Source: Elgaria multicarinata webbii (Eukaryota; Chordata; Lepidosauria; Squamata; Anguidae). From it: a stretch of 64,000 nt of DNA. Position numbers and translations under genes: made by a program. The stretch lies in contig NC_086172.1 in assembly GCF_023053635.1 (NCBI RefSeq), positions 92,160,181 to 92,224,180 of the forward strand. The letters run 5' to 3'. Shown in pieces: positions 42,501 through 53,834 of this stretch. Numbering within the stretch: position 1 is the stretch's first letter; each line of letters opens with the position of its first letter. The notes below the pieces were generated by a model, which saw only the letters and a list, made by a program, of their open reading frames with translations, had not been told where the DNA came from and made no database searches.

Positions 42501-45500
42501 ACAGATATACTCAAGAGGATCCTCTAACCCTCTTGACTAGATCTAGATAGTGTGGGTGGGGAGGCTTCAGGCAGAGGGATAAATCAATCCGCTAGTGGTA
42601 TCTGTTCCACTGGCAGAACAATACCATTGGATACAACCCAGAGAGACTAAGCAACAGTGGGGATCATAGGACAGAGAATATGGAGCTGGACTTGCTGAAG
42701 GAAGAGAGCAGAGAGGCAGTGGACTAAGAAACAGAAGCTGGGAGAAATCATGTCCCTTGCCCTCCAGTTTGTTGTTCATTGCATGTGGAGAGGAAGAGGG
42801 AGGCCACAGGGATAACTGTACTATGGAATGGCTGGGGCTGTTCAGTTTCGTTTCCATGCACCCCTGACAGGCCCTGCCCTTGGGCCAATCGTTTCTGGTC
42901 CAGTTGGCTCTGAGCGTGGCAGTTGATACAGACTAGAGGGAGGCATTTCTCCTCTCAAGTCCATTTCTGGGGGAAATTAAAATAGCTGGAGGCAAACAGT
43001 ATGACTAGTTTGTTCTTTATCTCCACTGTCTGGTTGATCTGATCTGACCAATACCTATTTTAAGGTGTGTGTTTATTTTAAACTAAATATCAGTTTTGAA
43101 ACTAAATATTGTTTTTGAACAACTCCCAGGCCAAATCGTTCTGTTTGTCTACACACACACACACCTAACCCTCTCCCTTTCCATTGCCATCACATAGATG
43201 GGTTAGGCGGTGGTGCGGAACCTCTTTCAATCTGAGGGCTGAATTCCATTACAGAAAACTGGGGAGGGTGCATTGCAGCTTCTGGGGGGAAAGTGGCAGG
43301 GGCAAAATAGCCAGTATATTTCAGCCTTTCATAATAGGGAAAAAAACAGCACAAAAGCCAGGAAATAGTCAAATGATCTGTAGTTGGGGGAAAGGAGGTT
43401 GTGCCAGGGAAAGAGGGTGTGGCCTTCTGGGAATCCCAGCAGGTCAGATTTTGCCAACTTCTAAGCTTCTTCACCACTGGATTGGGCAATCACAAAAACT
43501 TTTGCACAACCTGCATTCATTTATAAAGATGCTCATTTTGTTTGTGCACCTTCACAATTCCCATGAACATACTAAATGTGTTTGTTTTACATTGCATAAT
43601 GATATGCAGTTTATAATTGACCTTGACTGATCATACTTGCTCTGCAATCCCTAGCTGTAATCCAGCAAAGTAATTCCATGGCCAAAGCACTTTCATTCCT
43701 TTTACTGGGTAAAGAATGGGAAAGAGCAATGTGTAGTCATAGAATCTTTCCAGTCATAATGTGCCATAGGAGACCGTGCAAAAGCTGGGCTCTGGTCACA
43801 ATATTTGTATCGAAGTAAATCCAAATGTTGTCCGTGAGACTTGATTTTAGTGAGGGTTTAAGCTTTACAAAATTATTTTTGTTTTTCCTAGTACAAGTAC
43901 AGAGACTTAACTGTTCAGGAAACTGTCAGTGTTATTGCCCAATACAAAGACCTCAAACCTGTAATGGATGGTTATGGTGAGTTCTTCCGTTATGCATTCT
44001 GAGCTGTATTAATTTGCTTAATTAATATCTTGAATTTTTCATATGTTTATCTGTTTTGTAGTGCTTTCACTGACATTCAGCTAGCCTGTGTCAGTTTCCT
44101 ATCAATAATTCATATTGTGCACAAGTAATTTTCCTTTGAAAGAGAAATAAGACTATCTACTAGACTAATTACTTGTATTTGAGGTGTGTTCTTTAGAAAA
44201 ATGCTCATGAAAACCATTTTTTATTTAATAAAAAAATACTCAAAAAGCATAGATGTAAAGAGAGCATGGTCTTCACCTAGAGAGATAATTGCTTTCAGTT
44301 TAGGTTTTGTTTTGAAGGTTCTCATAACAGCTATAGCAGTTTTTAAAAGTAGTTCATTTTCTTGAACATTATTACATGGCATCATGTATAACAGCTGCAT
44401 TTGTTTTAGATCCTTGAACGGAACAGAGAAGATCTGGCTGAGTATCAAAAGGCACAGAATGACAGATAGGCATTTAACATGTGTAGTCCTTTTCATTCTT
44501 TTCCCCAGAAAGTGATTTCTTGTTCATGGAAAAGAATGTGAAAAAGAGACATTTCTGAAATAATATTTGCATTTTTGTTCAGTGTAAACACAATTTCTGT
44601 GAGCTGACTGTAAAATGTATGTAATGTTTCTTTCTTTTCAGTTTTTAATGATGGTTCATCAAGAGAATTGATGAGCCTCACTGGAACCGTCCCTGTAAGT
44701 TACAGAGGTACGTATATGGTTTGTGTAATTTGCATGTAGATTATGTGAAAGCATGCAGATTTATTATAATCAATGTAGTTACTGTAGCCTCTTCAAAATA
44801 TGATATTCTTAATTTGTAATGATGTAATTTTGTGTTCTATAATTTGTCATAACTTAAATAAGTAAATGTAATGAAAGCGAAACTGAAGCACGAACTTAAT
44901 AATTTTTGTGAACCGCCCAGAGAGCTTCGGCTATTGGGCGGTATAAAAATGTAATAAATAATAAATAAATAAACCCCAAAATTATTCTCTGTATTTAAAA
45001 TAATTTATAATTCGCAGTCTCTTTTCATGGGATTTTGTGGTGGCACTCTGGGACAGAGCTTGTTAGGATAGTAGGTATCTGGTGCCAATCTCTTCTTTCA
45101 TGGTTTTTCCCAGTTTCAGTGGGCATGATAAATTTAGTCTTATCAAGTGTATTTTATATATTTTGTTAGTGTTTCTTGCAGATGATACATTATGTCCCAG
45201 GTTGAGGCACTTCTTAAGATACTCTGCTACCAAACTTTGAAGGTTAAAATCAGCAATTTGAATTGCTCTAGGAAACAATTTGGTAATGAGCAGGGAGTGT
45301 AATATTGGAGCTATATGTTACTATCTTCCACTCCAGTAACATCCTGGCAGACTTAATGGCCTGGTTTGCATGACACACTAGCCCACCATGGTTTAATTTT
45401 CCTGTGGAGGCTGTTGCATCATGCCAGGTGCTCACGGACGACATTTTTGCATGGTGCCCATCGGTGGCTGGCTTGCTCTGACTTGTCATGCTGTGAGGCA

Positions 45501-48500
45501 GGGGTTGTTTGAGAATTAGACAACCCTCAAATAACCCATGCATTGTTTTAGGGTTATTTAATGTTTGTCTAGCCCTCAAACAATTCCTTCTGTCTGAGTT
45601 CACATGACACGATAGCCCCCAGGGGTAAATTAAGCCACTTAATTTAGGCTGTTGTGTCATGCAAACCAGGTCGCTCTGGACCATTGGAAGTTTCTGAAAA
45701 ATCTTCAGTGTCAGCGCTACATAGAATGCACCAGTGATACAACCTGGAAGTGACCAGAGAATAAATGACCTTGCAAAGGGCAGCATCTCAAGGATAGGCA
45801 CTCATAGTCACAGCAGTCACTTGATCATTCAAGAGCATCCCCAAGCTGGGGATTTTTAAGTCAGAATGCAGCTCCATCTGAAACAGGCTGGATGTCCACT
45901 CCTAAATTGCTGAAACCCCCAACCGACCCCCATCTTGTCTGTGTTAAGCTTCAGTTTGTTCACCCTCATCCACTCCTGAACTGACCTCCAAAATCACTCT
46001 AGCCCAACAAAAAATATAGTTGGGTGAGGACAAAAGAAAATATTTTGTGCAGGACAGGCAGTCTGTTGCCACAAGATGCAATGAAAGTTACTAGCTTAAG
46101 TGATATTAAAATAATTAGACAAACGCATGGAAGATGGATCTGTCAATGGTTTTTGGCCATGATTTTTAAATATATTTGTAAGCTGTGTACCTCTGAATAG
46201 TGGGTGCTTGGGATAAATAAACTGGCTCTTGCCATACCCTCCATGTGTGCTTCTAGGGCCAACTGGATGGCCATTGCTAGAAGCAGTTTGCTGTCATAGA
46301 TGTTTTTAGGTCTAGTGACTTAAGGAAATTTTAAATACTTAAAGTGTTGTAGCAACTAACAGCATTATCATATGTTGTCAAAAGAAGAAAACAACACATT
46401 CATTTTTCTTTTTTAAACCTCTTCAGGTAACACATACAATATCCCAATATGTCTGTGGCTGTTGGATACATATCCATTCAACCCTCCAATCTGTTTTGTT
46501 AAACCAACTAGTACAATGACAATTAAGACTGGGAAACATGTTGATGCAAATGGCAAAATATATCTTCCATATCTGCATGAATGGAAACATGTAAGTACAG
46601 TTTTAAAATTCTTAATGTAAGTCTTGATTTATTTCATGATATAAGTAACATTTTGTTTAATATTTTGTTTTCTTCCTTGGCCCTTTGATGTAGCAGATAG
46701 GCATGGCCTTGGAAACCTAGGGCCTATATTGAGTATAATATTAGCATTCTTACATAGTGTTAATGCTTTTCTCATGCTTTCTCTGCTGTCATAAGATTCA
46801 CAACTGAAGCAAGTCTTTATACAAAATATATTTTCAGTCATTGCCTTTATCTGTAATTAGTATAGTTTATTGACCAGAGCTCACATTCTCACCTGCACTT
46901 TCCCAATGATATGTTGCCCTTTTATATTTTTAATATTAGCTCTTGCTAACTGAATTGGAATAAACTAGACTAAAACCTATAAATAGAAGAAAAGAATAAC
47001 CACTTGATTAACCAACTGATGAGGTAATGGATCCATTGTCATTGTTAATGGACAGCTAAGCTATCTTTGTGGGAGAAAACAACAACAACTATCTTATCTG
47101 CTTTAACCCATAGCCACAATCCGATTTGATAGGATTGATTCAAGTTATGATTGTGGTGTTCGGAGAGGAACCTCCAGTATTTTCTCGGCCGACCATTTCA
47201 GCAGCCTACCCACCTTACCAGGCAACAGGACCACCAAACAGTAAGCCACTTATACCCCTTATACATGTAAATACGTAGCAATAAAAGTAAGCATTCACAT
47301 GTTTCATTGAAAACTTCTAGTTACTGTGGCATTTGTCTATGCTAATTTCTACAGATGTAGTTAGGTTAACGTTATTATTTTTGTTGTCATTGTTACTATT
47401 TTTGTTGTTGTTATTATTATTATTATTATTATTTATTACACTTATATACCGCCCCCATAGCCAGAGCTCTCTGGGTGGTTTTCTGGAACATAAAAGACTC
47501 CTCTTGGTATACAGGCAGGCTGGTATCTTGTCTTTGACAGTTTCCCAGAGATACCACTATACCATGCTGGCTCTTATACTATTTTACTAAACTATCACAG
47601 GGAAATTTATTTTATAGAACAAGAGTCTGCATTGTTAGATCTGTCAAAGCTGAAAACCTGAGGATACTTTAAATTCACTTCCTTTTCTGGCATTGGGACC
47701 TTGCAAATGTGATTTCCATTACATTTTTTTTTACCGCAAGGGAGATTATTATGCAACTGCAAAATGAGAATATTATCTCTACCAGTAGGTGTCAGTGAAA
47801 TATAGTTTAATCACTGATTAAACCTTCTAATTTGCAAAGGTAGAGATTGTGAGCTTGAAAGTAACACTGATGATTTAAAATTATAGCTTTATAAATTATG
47901 GAAAACTTGGTTCATCCATTAGAGGAAAAACCCAAAAGCCACAGGAGGGTAATGCCTTTATTACTACCAAGTAAAATGTCACAAAGTAGTGAGCAAGCTT
48001 TCAAGTTCTCCAAAGCTGGCTGTAGGCTAGAGGTTAAGTAAAAAAGGATTGGTGCAATGAGAGAGAAAGTTGGGCATAACAAAAAAGCCCTGAAGAGCAG
48101 TTTTAACAGTCTTAAGATGGAGTGCAGGAGGTGTCATGTAAACTTAACTAATGCACAGTGACTTCAGTCAACTCTCCACCATCATCACTGCAGGCCACCA
48201 GAACGTCTGGTGGCTTTTGAAGTGGTGCAGGGAGCTACAATATGGAGGAAAGGATGAGAAAGCCCTGCATTGAATCCAACCCTATAGAACTTGGGGTGAA
48301 CATTTTATACATTCTCTATGGGAGGAATTCACATATATTAAGGATTTAGTTTGTTTCATTTTAATTATGACTTCTTCATAAGGTCTGCCTGGTATTCTGA
48401 ATCTGAAGATTTACAACATCCACAGAGGTCCATTTTAAATAATAAAATCGTCTTCTGTGTTTGCTTAAACTAGGAAAAAGAAGTAAAAAAGCACTTTGTC

Positions 48501-51500
48501 AAGTTTAGGGGGGGGGGATATGATAAGCTAAGGCTTTGCTTGGGGGCTGATGGGAAGACTCTAGAAACTATTTGGTCCCTGAATTGTTGTTATCTGATTG
48601 ATGCCTTGTCTTCAGAATAAGCTTATATGTGGGCTATTAAAAATAAGACCCTAGAAGTTACTAATACTAAAATTACTTAGTTGTAAAACTAGCCTTTTGA
48701 TATAACTGAATTTTACTATCCTAAATTGTTAAAATGTCCAAAATCTTTGTTGTGCTCAGATCCCTACATGCCAGGTATGCCAAGTGGGATGTCTCCTTTC
48801 CCCCCTGGACCTGCTCCTAACCCAAGGTAAACTACGATTTTTAAAATCTACCTATGCAATAGGAAATGCAGACAGCAATTGAATTGTGCTATGTTGTGCC
48901 AGTTTCTAGCCTGGTTTGGATGCAAGAACAAGCACTATTTTTTTTTTTAAAAAAAATACTTATTTAAAACATTTCTTGGCCGCCTCTCAGTGCAGAGGCC
49001 CACACAAGGTGGCTTACAACAATAAAATATTAAAAGCAATAAAATATTATTTTTAAAAGTAGTAAAAACATGTTCACAATAAAATAGCAAGTAAAACAAT
49101 TAAACCAGCAGGAACAACAATAGTAGCAATAACAATATACATCATGGAAAGGCTGTGGTAAAATAAAATGTTTTAAGGCCTTATTGAAATCCTGCAAGAA
49201 TGATGTATGGTGGACCTTGGATGGAAGTTTATTCCAGAGGTTTGCGGACACCTCTCCCGTGTGAACACCCAACTCTCACAGGTGGGCAAATGAGAAGGGC
49301 CTCTCTTTCTGATCTCAAAGTGTGGGCAGGCTGTTATGGGTGAAGGCAGTCCTTCAAGTTACTAGGTCCCAAACCATTTAGAACTTCAAAGGTCAAAACT
49401 AGCACCTTGAATTGGGCTTGGAAACACACTGGTAACCAGTGCAGCTGGCGCAATATAGGCGTTATATGATCAAATTGCCTTGCCCCTACCAGTACTCGGG
49501 TGGCCACATTCTGCACCAGTTGAAGTTTCCAAAATGTCTTCAAAGGCATCCTCACAGACAGCGCATTACAGTAGTCTAGCGTGGATGTGACTAGTGCATG
49601 GATGACTGAAGCAATGTCCGTCCTCTCCAGATAGGGTCGCAGCTGGCGTAACAGCCAGGAATACATTCTACCAGAATGTATTCCTGGACACCACAGCCAC
49701 CTGGGCTGCCCCAGTTAGCTCAGAATCCAGGAGGACTCCCAAACTGTGTACTTGGGCTTTTAGGGGGAGTGCAACCCCATTTAAGAGCAGTTGTAAACTT
49801 CCATCCAAAGTAGTTGGTTTCCCAACCCACAGTACCTCCATCTTGTTTGGATTACGTTTCAGCTTGTTTACTCTGACTCCAGACAGAGTAAAACCATACG
49901 TACAGCCAAAACAGCCTCCAGACACTGGTTCAAGAGTTCCAGAGCCTCCCTGCGATGTGCAGCTGGAAGCGAGAGGTAGAGCTGAGTATAATCCGCATAC
50001 TGATGACACTTCAGCCCAAGCCTCCTGATGATCCAGCGGTTTCATGTAGATGTTAAAAAAGCATGGGGGCAAGATAGAACCTTGCAGCATCCCACAGGCT
50101 AACGGCCATGGGGTGGAATAGAAGTCCCCCAGCACCACCTTCTGAGACCACTCCTCCAAAAAGGACCAGAATCACTTTAAAACCATGCCTCCCAATCCCA
50201 ATCCAGATAAACAATTCAGAAGGATACCATGGGATTGAAAGCCCATGCCACCTTATTTACAGGTGGCATGCCTGTGCTTGCAATGGGAGATGCTAAACAA
50301 ACCATGGACTTTCTGTCTGTGATTGGTTTATCATTGTGCAAATCAGGAACTCTGGCTTGTCTCTCCTCCAACAAGCTAGAGTCATAAGCCAACAAAAAAC
50401 TATGGATTATAACTCTGGCTTATTGGTTGGGAGTCAAACCAGACGTCCTGGTTTGATCACAACAATAAACCATAAACAGAATGCCCATGGTTTGTTTAGC
50501 TGCTCCCACTTGCAGCAGGAGCGATCGGGCAGCATAACAAAGCATGCTGCTCATAAATGATAAACCAGGATTCAGCCAGAATTACATCTGAACCAGGCTT
50601 CTGGAATTGAGACTACTGGGCTTTAAAAACATAGCATTATTGTTTGCATTTTAGTCATTGTGAGTTCAGTTTTTTCTGGGCATCAAGACGAGACCTTCTA
50701 AGTGTTTTATTTAAATTCTGAGATTAAACACTGTAGTTGCATTTAAGTACTTGGTTTTAATTAAGCAATGAGGAAAAATATAGTGAAGCAAAATTTAAAA
50801 TTCAGTAGTGTCAGTGTAATACTATAGTTCAAAATGACTCCTGTGGTGCTCTTCTGCTTTACAAACTATCTTCCTTCTAAAATGCTTCGTGCATTTTAAA
50901 CTTTATTTGACTGATTTTTTTTCCTGTTAAGAGTTCTCTTCAGATACTAGGCTCCATGTGTTCAAAGAACATATTGGGGGGGGGGGGGGGCGTACGTATG
51001 GTTCTATCCCCAATGGCTCTGTCCCTGTTGCAGGGCTCATACTTGGTCCCTAAAACTCCTTAAACTGAAATAAAGCCCCCCCAAAGTCCCTTTTTTTAAT
51101 CCTACGTCCCTAAAGTCCCTAAAAATGGATATATGCATTTTTTTGAATAATTTATGTAAATTTTTACATAAATTGTCCACCCCTGCTCCGTGTGATTGAC
51201 CTTCCACCCAACATGTTGGAGGTATGGCAAAAGAGACAGGAGTAATAAGAACGTCAGGAACAGCAGCAGGGGCAGCATGCAAACCCTCACTTCACTCCAC
51301 ATACATGGAACCTAATTTCTGTTGACACTAAGAACTGCTTTATTTCTGTTGGTTTGCTTATTTTCTACCTTTTAGCTATTGGCTGGTGGCAGTACAGTGA
51401 AATGAACTGTTAGGCTTGTTTTTGCAGACACCGTAAGGTATGTGAGTAACATGATGCATTCTTAAAGTTGAATGAGAATTGGATATCTTTAAAAGACTGG

Positions 51501-51786
51501 TACTGCTAAAACCTATGAATGACAGTAAAATTTTCAGCATCTTGAATTTTACTTTGACCATTGTATCTGCATCAGTGGCAGATACATTTTCGTATTTTAT
51601 GTTGTTGTTAAATAACAGATTGCTTATTGTTGAATATAATACTTAAATAATACATAACACTAGTATATCTTTCCTTTTTTCCTTCAAGTGGTTACCCAAA
51701 CTATCCTTACCCTCCCCCCAGCGGACAATTTCCAGCAACAACTAGTACACCACACTACCCTACTCAGCCTCCTGTAACTACCGTGG
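39316..51786 (+). CDS. TSG101: TSG101, exons 1-7 (5' part; UEV domain and proline-rich linker)
   Basis: Seven exons join in frame: 39316-39357, 43892-43976, 44642-44707, 46427-46590, 47114-47240, 48760-48826, 51689-51786 (649 nt, 216 codons plus one base). Residues 1-about 145 are the UEV domain of the ESCRT-I subunit TSG101. This domain binds ubiquitin and P(T/S)AP motifs (of HRS and viral Gag proteins) at endosomes and at the midbody. Motifs are [35 protein letters not shown] and [18 protein letters not shown]. Residues 146-216 are the proline-rich linker that binds ALIX and CEP55 in the human protein. The start codon has a near-perfect context (GCCGCCACCATGA). The coiled coil and C-terminal box that bind VPS28 and VPS37 are not found in the window; they presumably lie beyond 64000, which makes intron 7 at least 12 kb. 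An alternative last exon may lie at 53832-54412. Confidence 0.95.
39358..43891 (+). other. TSG101: TSG101 intron 1, mostly unique sequence
   Basis: Contains a short tandem duplication of about 28 bases (40230-40275), a DNA-element-like copy near 40385-40648 and an AC-repeat near 43150. Nothing else is recognised. Confidence 0.5.
43892..43976 (+). CDS. TSG101: TSG101 coding exon 2
   Basis: 85 nt. Codes [20 protein letters not shown] then LKPVMDGY; ends after one base of the next codon. Acceptor TTTCCTAG, donor GTGAGT. Confidence 0.97.
44642..44707 (+). CDS. TSG101: TSG101 coding exon 3
   Basis: 66 nt. Codes [20 protein letters not shown] then YR. Donor GTACGT. Confidence 0.97.
44905..44980 (+). 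mobile_element. LINE 3' tail
   Basis: TGTGAACCGCCCAGAGAGCT then CGGCTATTGGGCGGTATAAA and AATAAATA repeats. In TSG101 intron 3. Confidence 0.7.
45359..45673. mobile_element. MITE with ends CCTGGTTTGCATGACACA
   Basis: Left end CTGGTTTGCATGACACACTA, right end GTTGTGTCATGCAAACCAGG. A second, inner copy of the end (CACATGACACGATAGCCCC, from about 45600) suggests a compound structure. In TSG101 intron 3. Confidence 0.65.
45700..46010 (-). mobile_element. L2-clade LINE fragment
   Basis: Contains CATCTTGTCTGTGTTAAGCT and TTGTTCACCCTCATCCACTC, the minus-strand form of the NKLKLNxDK coding motif seen at 3990 and 49850. Confidence 0.55.
46055..46300 (+). mobile_element. CR1-like LINE 3' repeat, diverged copy 4
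   Basis: TGCCACAAGATGCAATGAAA, then TTAGACAAACGCATGGAAGA and TCTGTCAATGG resemble the upstream half of the copy at 33030-33332. Confidence 0.45.
46427..46590 (+). CDS. TSG101: TSG101 coding exon 4 (UEV core)
   Basis: 164 nt. Codes [17 protein letters not shown], then [17 protein letters not shown], then [19 protein letters not shown]. Nearly identical to human. The E2 active cysteine is absent, as in all TSG101. Confidence 0.98.
47114..47240 (+). CDS. TSG101: TSG101 coding exon 5
   Basis: 127 nt. Codes [20 protein letters not shown], then [20 protein letters not shown]. It ends the UEV fold and starts the proline-rich linker. Acceptor CCATAG, donor GTAAGC. Confidence 0.97.
47400..47485 (-). 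mobile_element. LINE 3' tail with TTA microsatellite
   Basis: ATTATT repeats, then ATATACCGCCCCCATAGCC and AGCTCTCTGGGTGGTT. In TSG101 intron 5. Confidence 0.65.
47912..48030. repeat. Interspersed repeat (AATGCCTTTATTACTACCAAG)
   Basis: Phrases ATGCCTTTATTACTACCAAG and GAGCAAGCTTTCAAGTTCTC resemble the repeat at 18060-18215. Class unknown. Confidence 0.4.
48760..48826 (+). CDS. TSG101: TSG101 coding exon 6 (proline-rich linker)
   Basis: 67 nt, phase 1 in and phase 2 out. Codes [20 protein letters not shown]. Matches human SYMPGMPGGISPYPSG. Confidence 0.95.
48950..50240 (-). mobile_element. L2-clade LINE, longest copy in the window
   Basis: 3' tail at left (TTCTTGGCCGCCTCTCAGTG; GGTGGCTTACAACAATAAAA). 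Minus-strand frames code [16 protein letters not shown] (palm-domain region), [39 protein letters not shown] and [19 protein letters not shown], then [14 protein letters not shown]. 5'-truncated and interrupted by stops. In TSG101 intron 6. Confidence 0.85.
50241..50590. mobile_element. Possible hAT-like MITE relative (AAACCATGG-rich)
   Basis: Multiple AACCATGG / CCATGGTTT and TAAACCA units, as in the element at 33880-34067, but clean ends were not found. Confidence 0.3.
51689..51786 (+). CDS. TSG101: TSG101 coding exon 7 (proline-rich linker)
   Basis: 98 nt. Codes [20 protein letters not shown] then [13 protein letters not shown], ending after the first base of the next codon (G|GTGAGT). 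In human the next exon would begin inside GPSRDG; no such sequence was found downstream in this window. Confidence 0.96.
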
Positions 51787-53794
51787 GTGAGTAACTTCAT
51801 TTCAGAGGTAGAGAATTAGATTTCTACAGCAAAAAAACATGCTTCTAAGCAGGGCATTCATTTTATCACAGTCAAGGAAAGTAAGTTATTGTAGTAAAAC
51901 ATTGGCTTCATGATGTTTTAGCCATTAAAAATGATGTTTTTCTCCCTTGCCTGTTTTATAGAACAACTATGAACTTACCTTTGCTCTTTCACTCTTCAAG
52001 AAACTTTATTTTTATTCAAAGGCTCTATGTAATGAAGTTAATATGTGCTTGAAATTATGATGCTAGAAGGTTCAAAATGATTTCAAGTTAGAAAGCAATA
52101 AAATAAAACTATGTATTTATATTCTTTAATCTCATTGTTCTGGTGGGCTGATCTTGTAGTTATGAGTTTTAGATAGTGAGAGAAGATTTAATCACATTAC
52201 TGAACACACCAGGAACATTAAGAGAATGACTATTTGGGCACAAGAGTGAAGAGTCATAGCCAGTATGGAGTAACTGCAGTCCAGGTGGTGATGTTATATT
52301 ATGAGCTGTTTGCCCTGTCAGCTGAGAATTGTGAACAGTAACTGCAGATGAAGTGATTTGAAGAGATCTTGATTACTGCTGAAAATCTGCTTTGAGCAAC
52401 CTTAAGTGGAATTGGACTAGTTACCCACAATATGTTCTCTAGTACACTCTCAGACTGCCAGTTCCACAGTTTTGTATATGTGTGATGCAAGAGTAGAAGT
52501 GTCATTGCAAATGTAGCATGAAATTCACAACTGTTGTGGACGGGTCTTTACAAACATGTTGGTTTTTATGTCAAGTTTGTTTATATATAAGCTAAAGATG
52601 CAGATCAGCAGCTGTCTTCCATTTCACTTTGTTTTTATTGTGGATCTTGGGACCTGAAAGTGTTGCTCATCTGAGTTCTGGGCTAAGTACTATGAAGTTT
52701 TAACAGTCAGTCCTTTCCATGAAAGGAATCCTAAACATTTGAAAGGTATGGCTACATCTTGGCCTCCTTATGTTGTAGTTCTAATTGTAGCTGTCTTTGC
52801 CCCAACAAAGATGGTTAATAAGCAAACACTTGAAAACCTATAAAAGATTATTTAGAAAGTGCAATATTATTTAGCCCAGACTGGAACTCAGCACAAGCTT
52901 TCCCTTCGGCTGTTGTATTGTCCCATGCCACAGTGTATATTTGAGCTGCAAATATTCTCTTCACTTTTATTGAGGTGTAAGAATTGCTTGAGAAAGTCAT
53001 TTTTTTGTAATTTAGTTTGGATATCTGCAATGTTGTTCAGGAAGGTTTAAATTGCTGTATTTCACGGTAGTAATAGGCAATCTATATCTTATATTGTAGG
53101 CTTTGTAGCATTTTGTTTGGTAAAGGAATTTTAAAGTTGAGGTGTAATATGGCAACAGAAATATTGACACACACCCCTCAGGAAACATCAGGAAAAGTGG
53201 GGAAATTGGAAATTTCTACAATGAATTTAATAAAGAAGTTTCTTTCTACTCACAATGCTTTCACAACTGTTACCTGCCATCCTTGATGAGCTGTATCACT
53301 ACTTGGACTTAATGGTCCCAGCTTTCTTTGCTGGTCCACTTGAAAGGCACAGACTTTCTTATACTGATTACTCTTGACCTTTTGTTAGTTTTTGGAACAA
53401 TCTGGGAGAATGTGACAATGAGCATTCTCATCTATCATTCTGAATGGAAAGTTTTACCAATCTTAAATGCTCTGGCAAGTTCTCAATCTATTTTAGCATG
53501 TCCAACTGGAAAAGATACTTAATTTGCTCTTGTAAGCTCAGCCAAAAGGGAATGTAAACCTGGATTCCTTTACATTGATCTTATAGCTTGGATACAGGTA
53601 TTTTTACCTGTAAGCATCATACACCAGCATGTTACTCAGTTTTCTGAATGTGTATTCAAATCAAGAATTAACTTTATGGATGATTAAGCCATGTATTTTA
53701 GGATAGAGACATCCGTCTCATACTCTGATTTGTCTGTACATGGAATAATGCAGAATAAAACTACCTGGGTAAAGTTTTCAGAAAGTGCTTGAAG

Positions 53795-53834
53795 TTCTTG
53801 AAGCATTAATGTATGTTTGTTCTCTTAATAGCAG
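53795..53834 (+). promoter_or_regulatory. Splice acceptor region before the SGNH exon (tandem TAGCAG)
   Basis: A branch-point-like CATTAAT, a pyrimidine-rich TTTGTTCTCTT and then TAGCAG form a complete 3' splice site. Both AGs (53831 and 53834) keep the same reading frame, so either choice fits and they differ by one residue. Confidence 0.55.

Noticed and set aside
43184-43630. 148-residue frame in TSG101 intron 1
   Set aside because: No family resemblance and no matching splice phase.
45268-45801. 177-residue frame on the minus strand
   Set aside because: Runs through a MITE and a LINE fragment.
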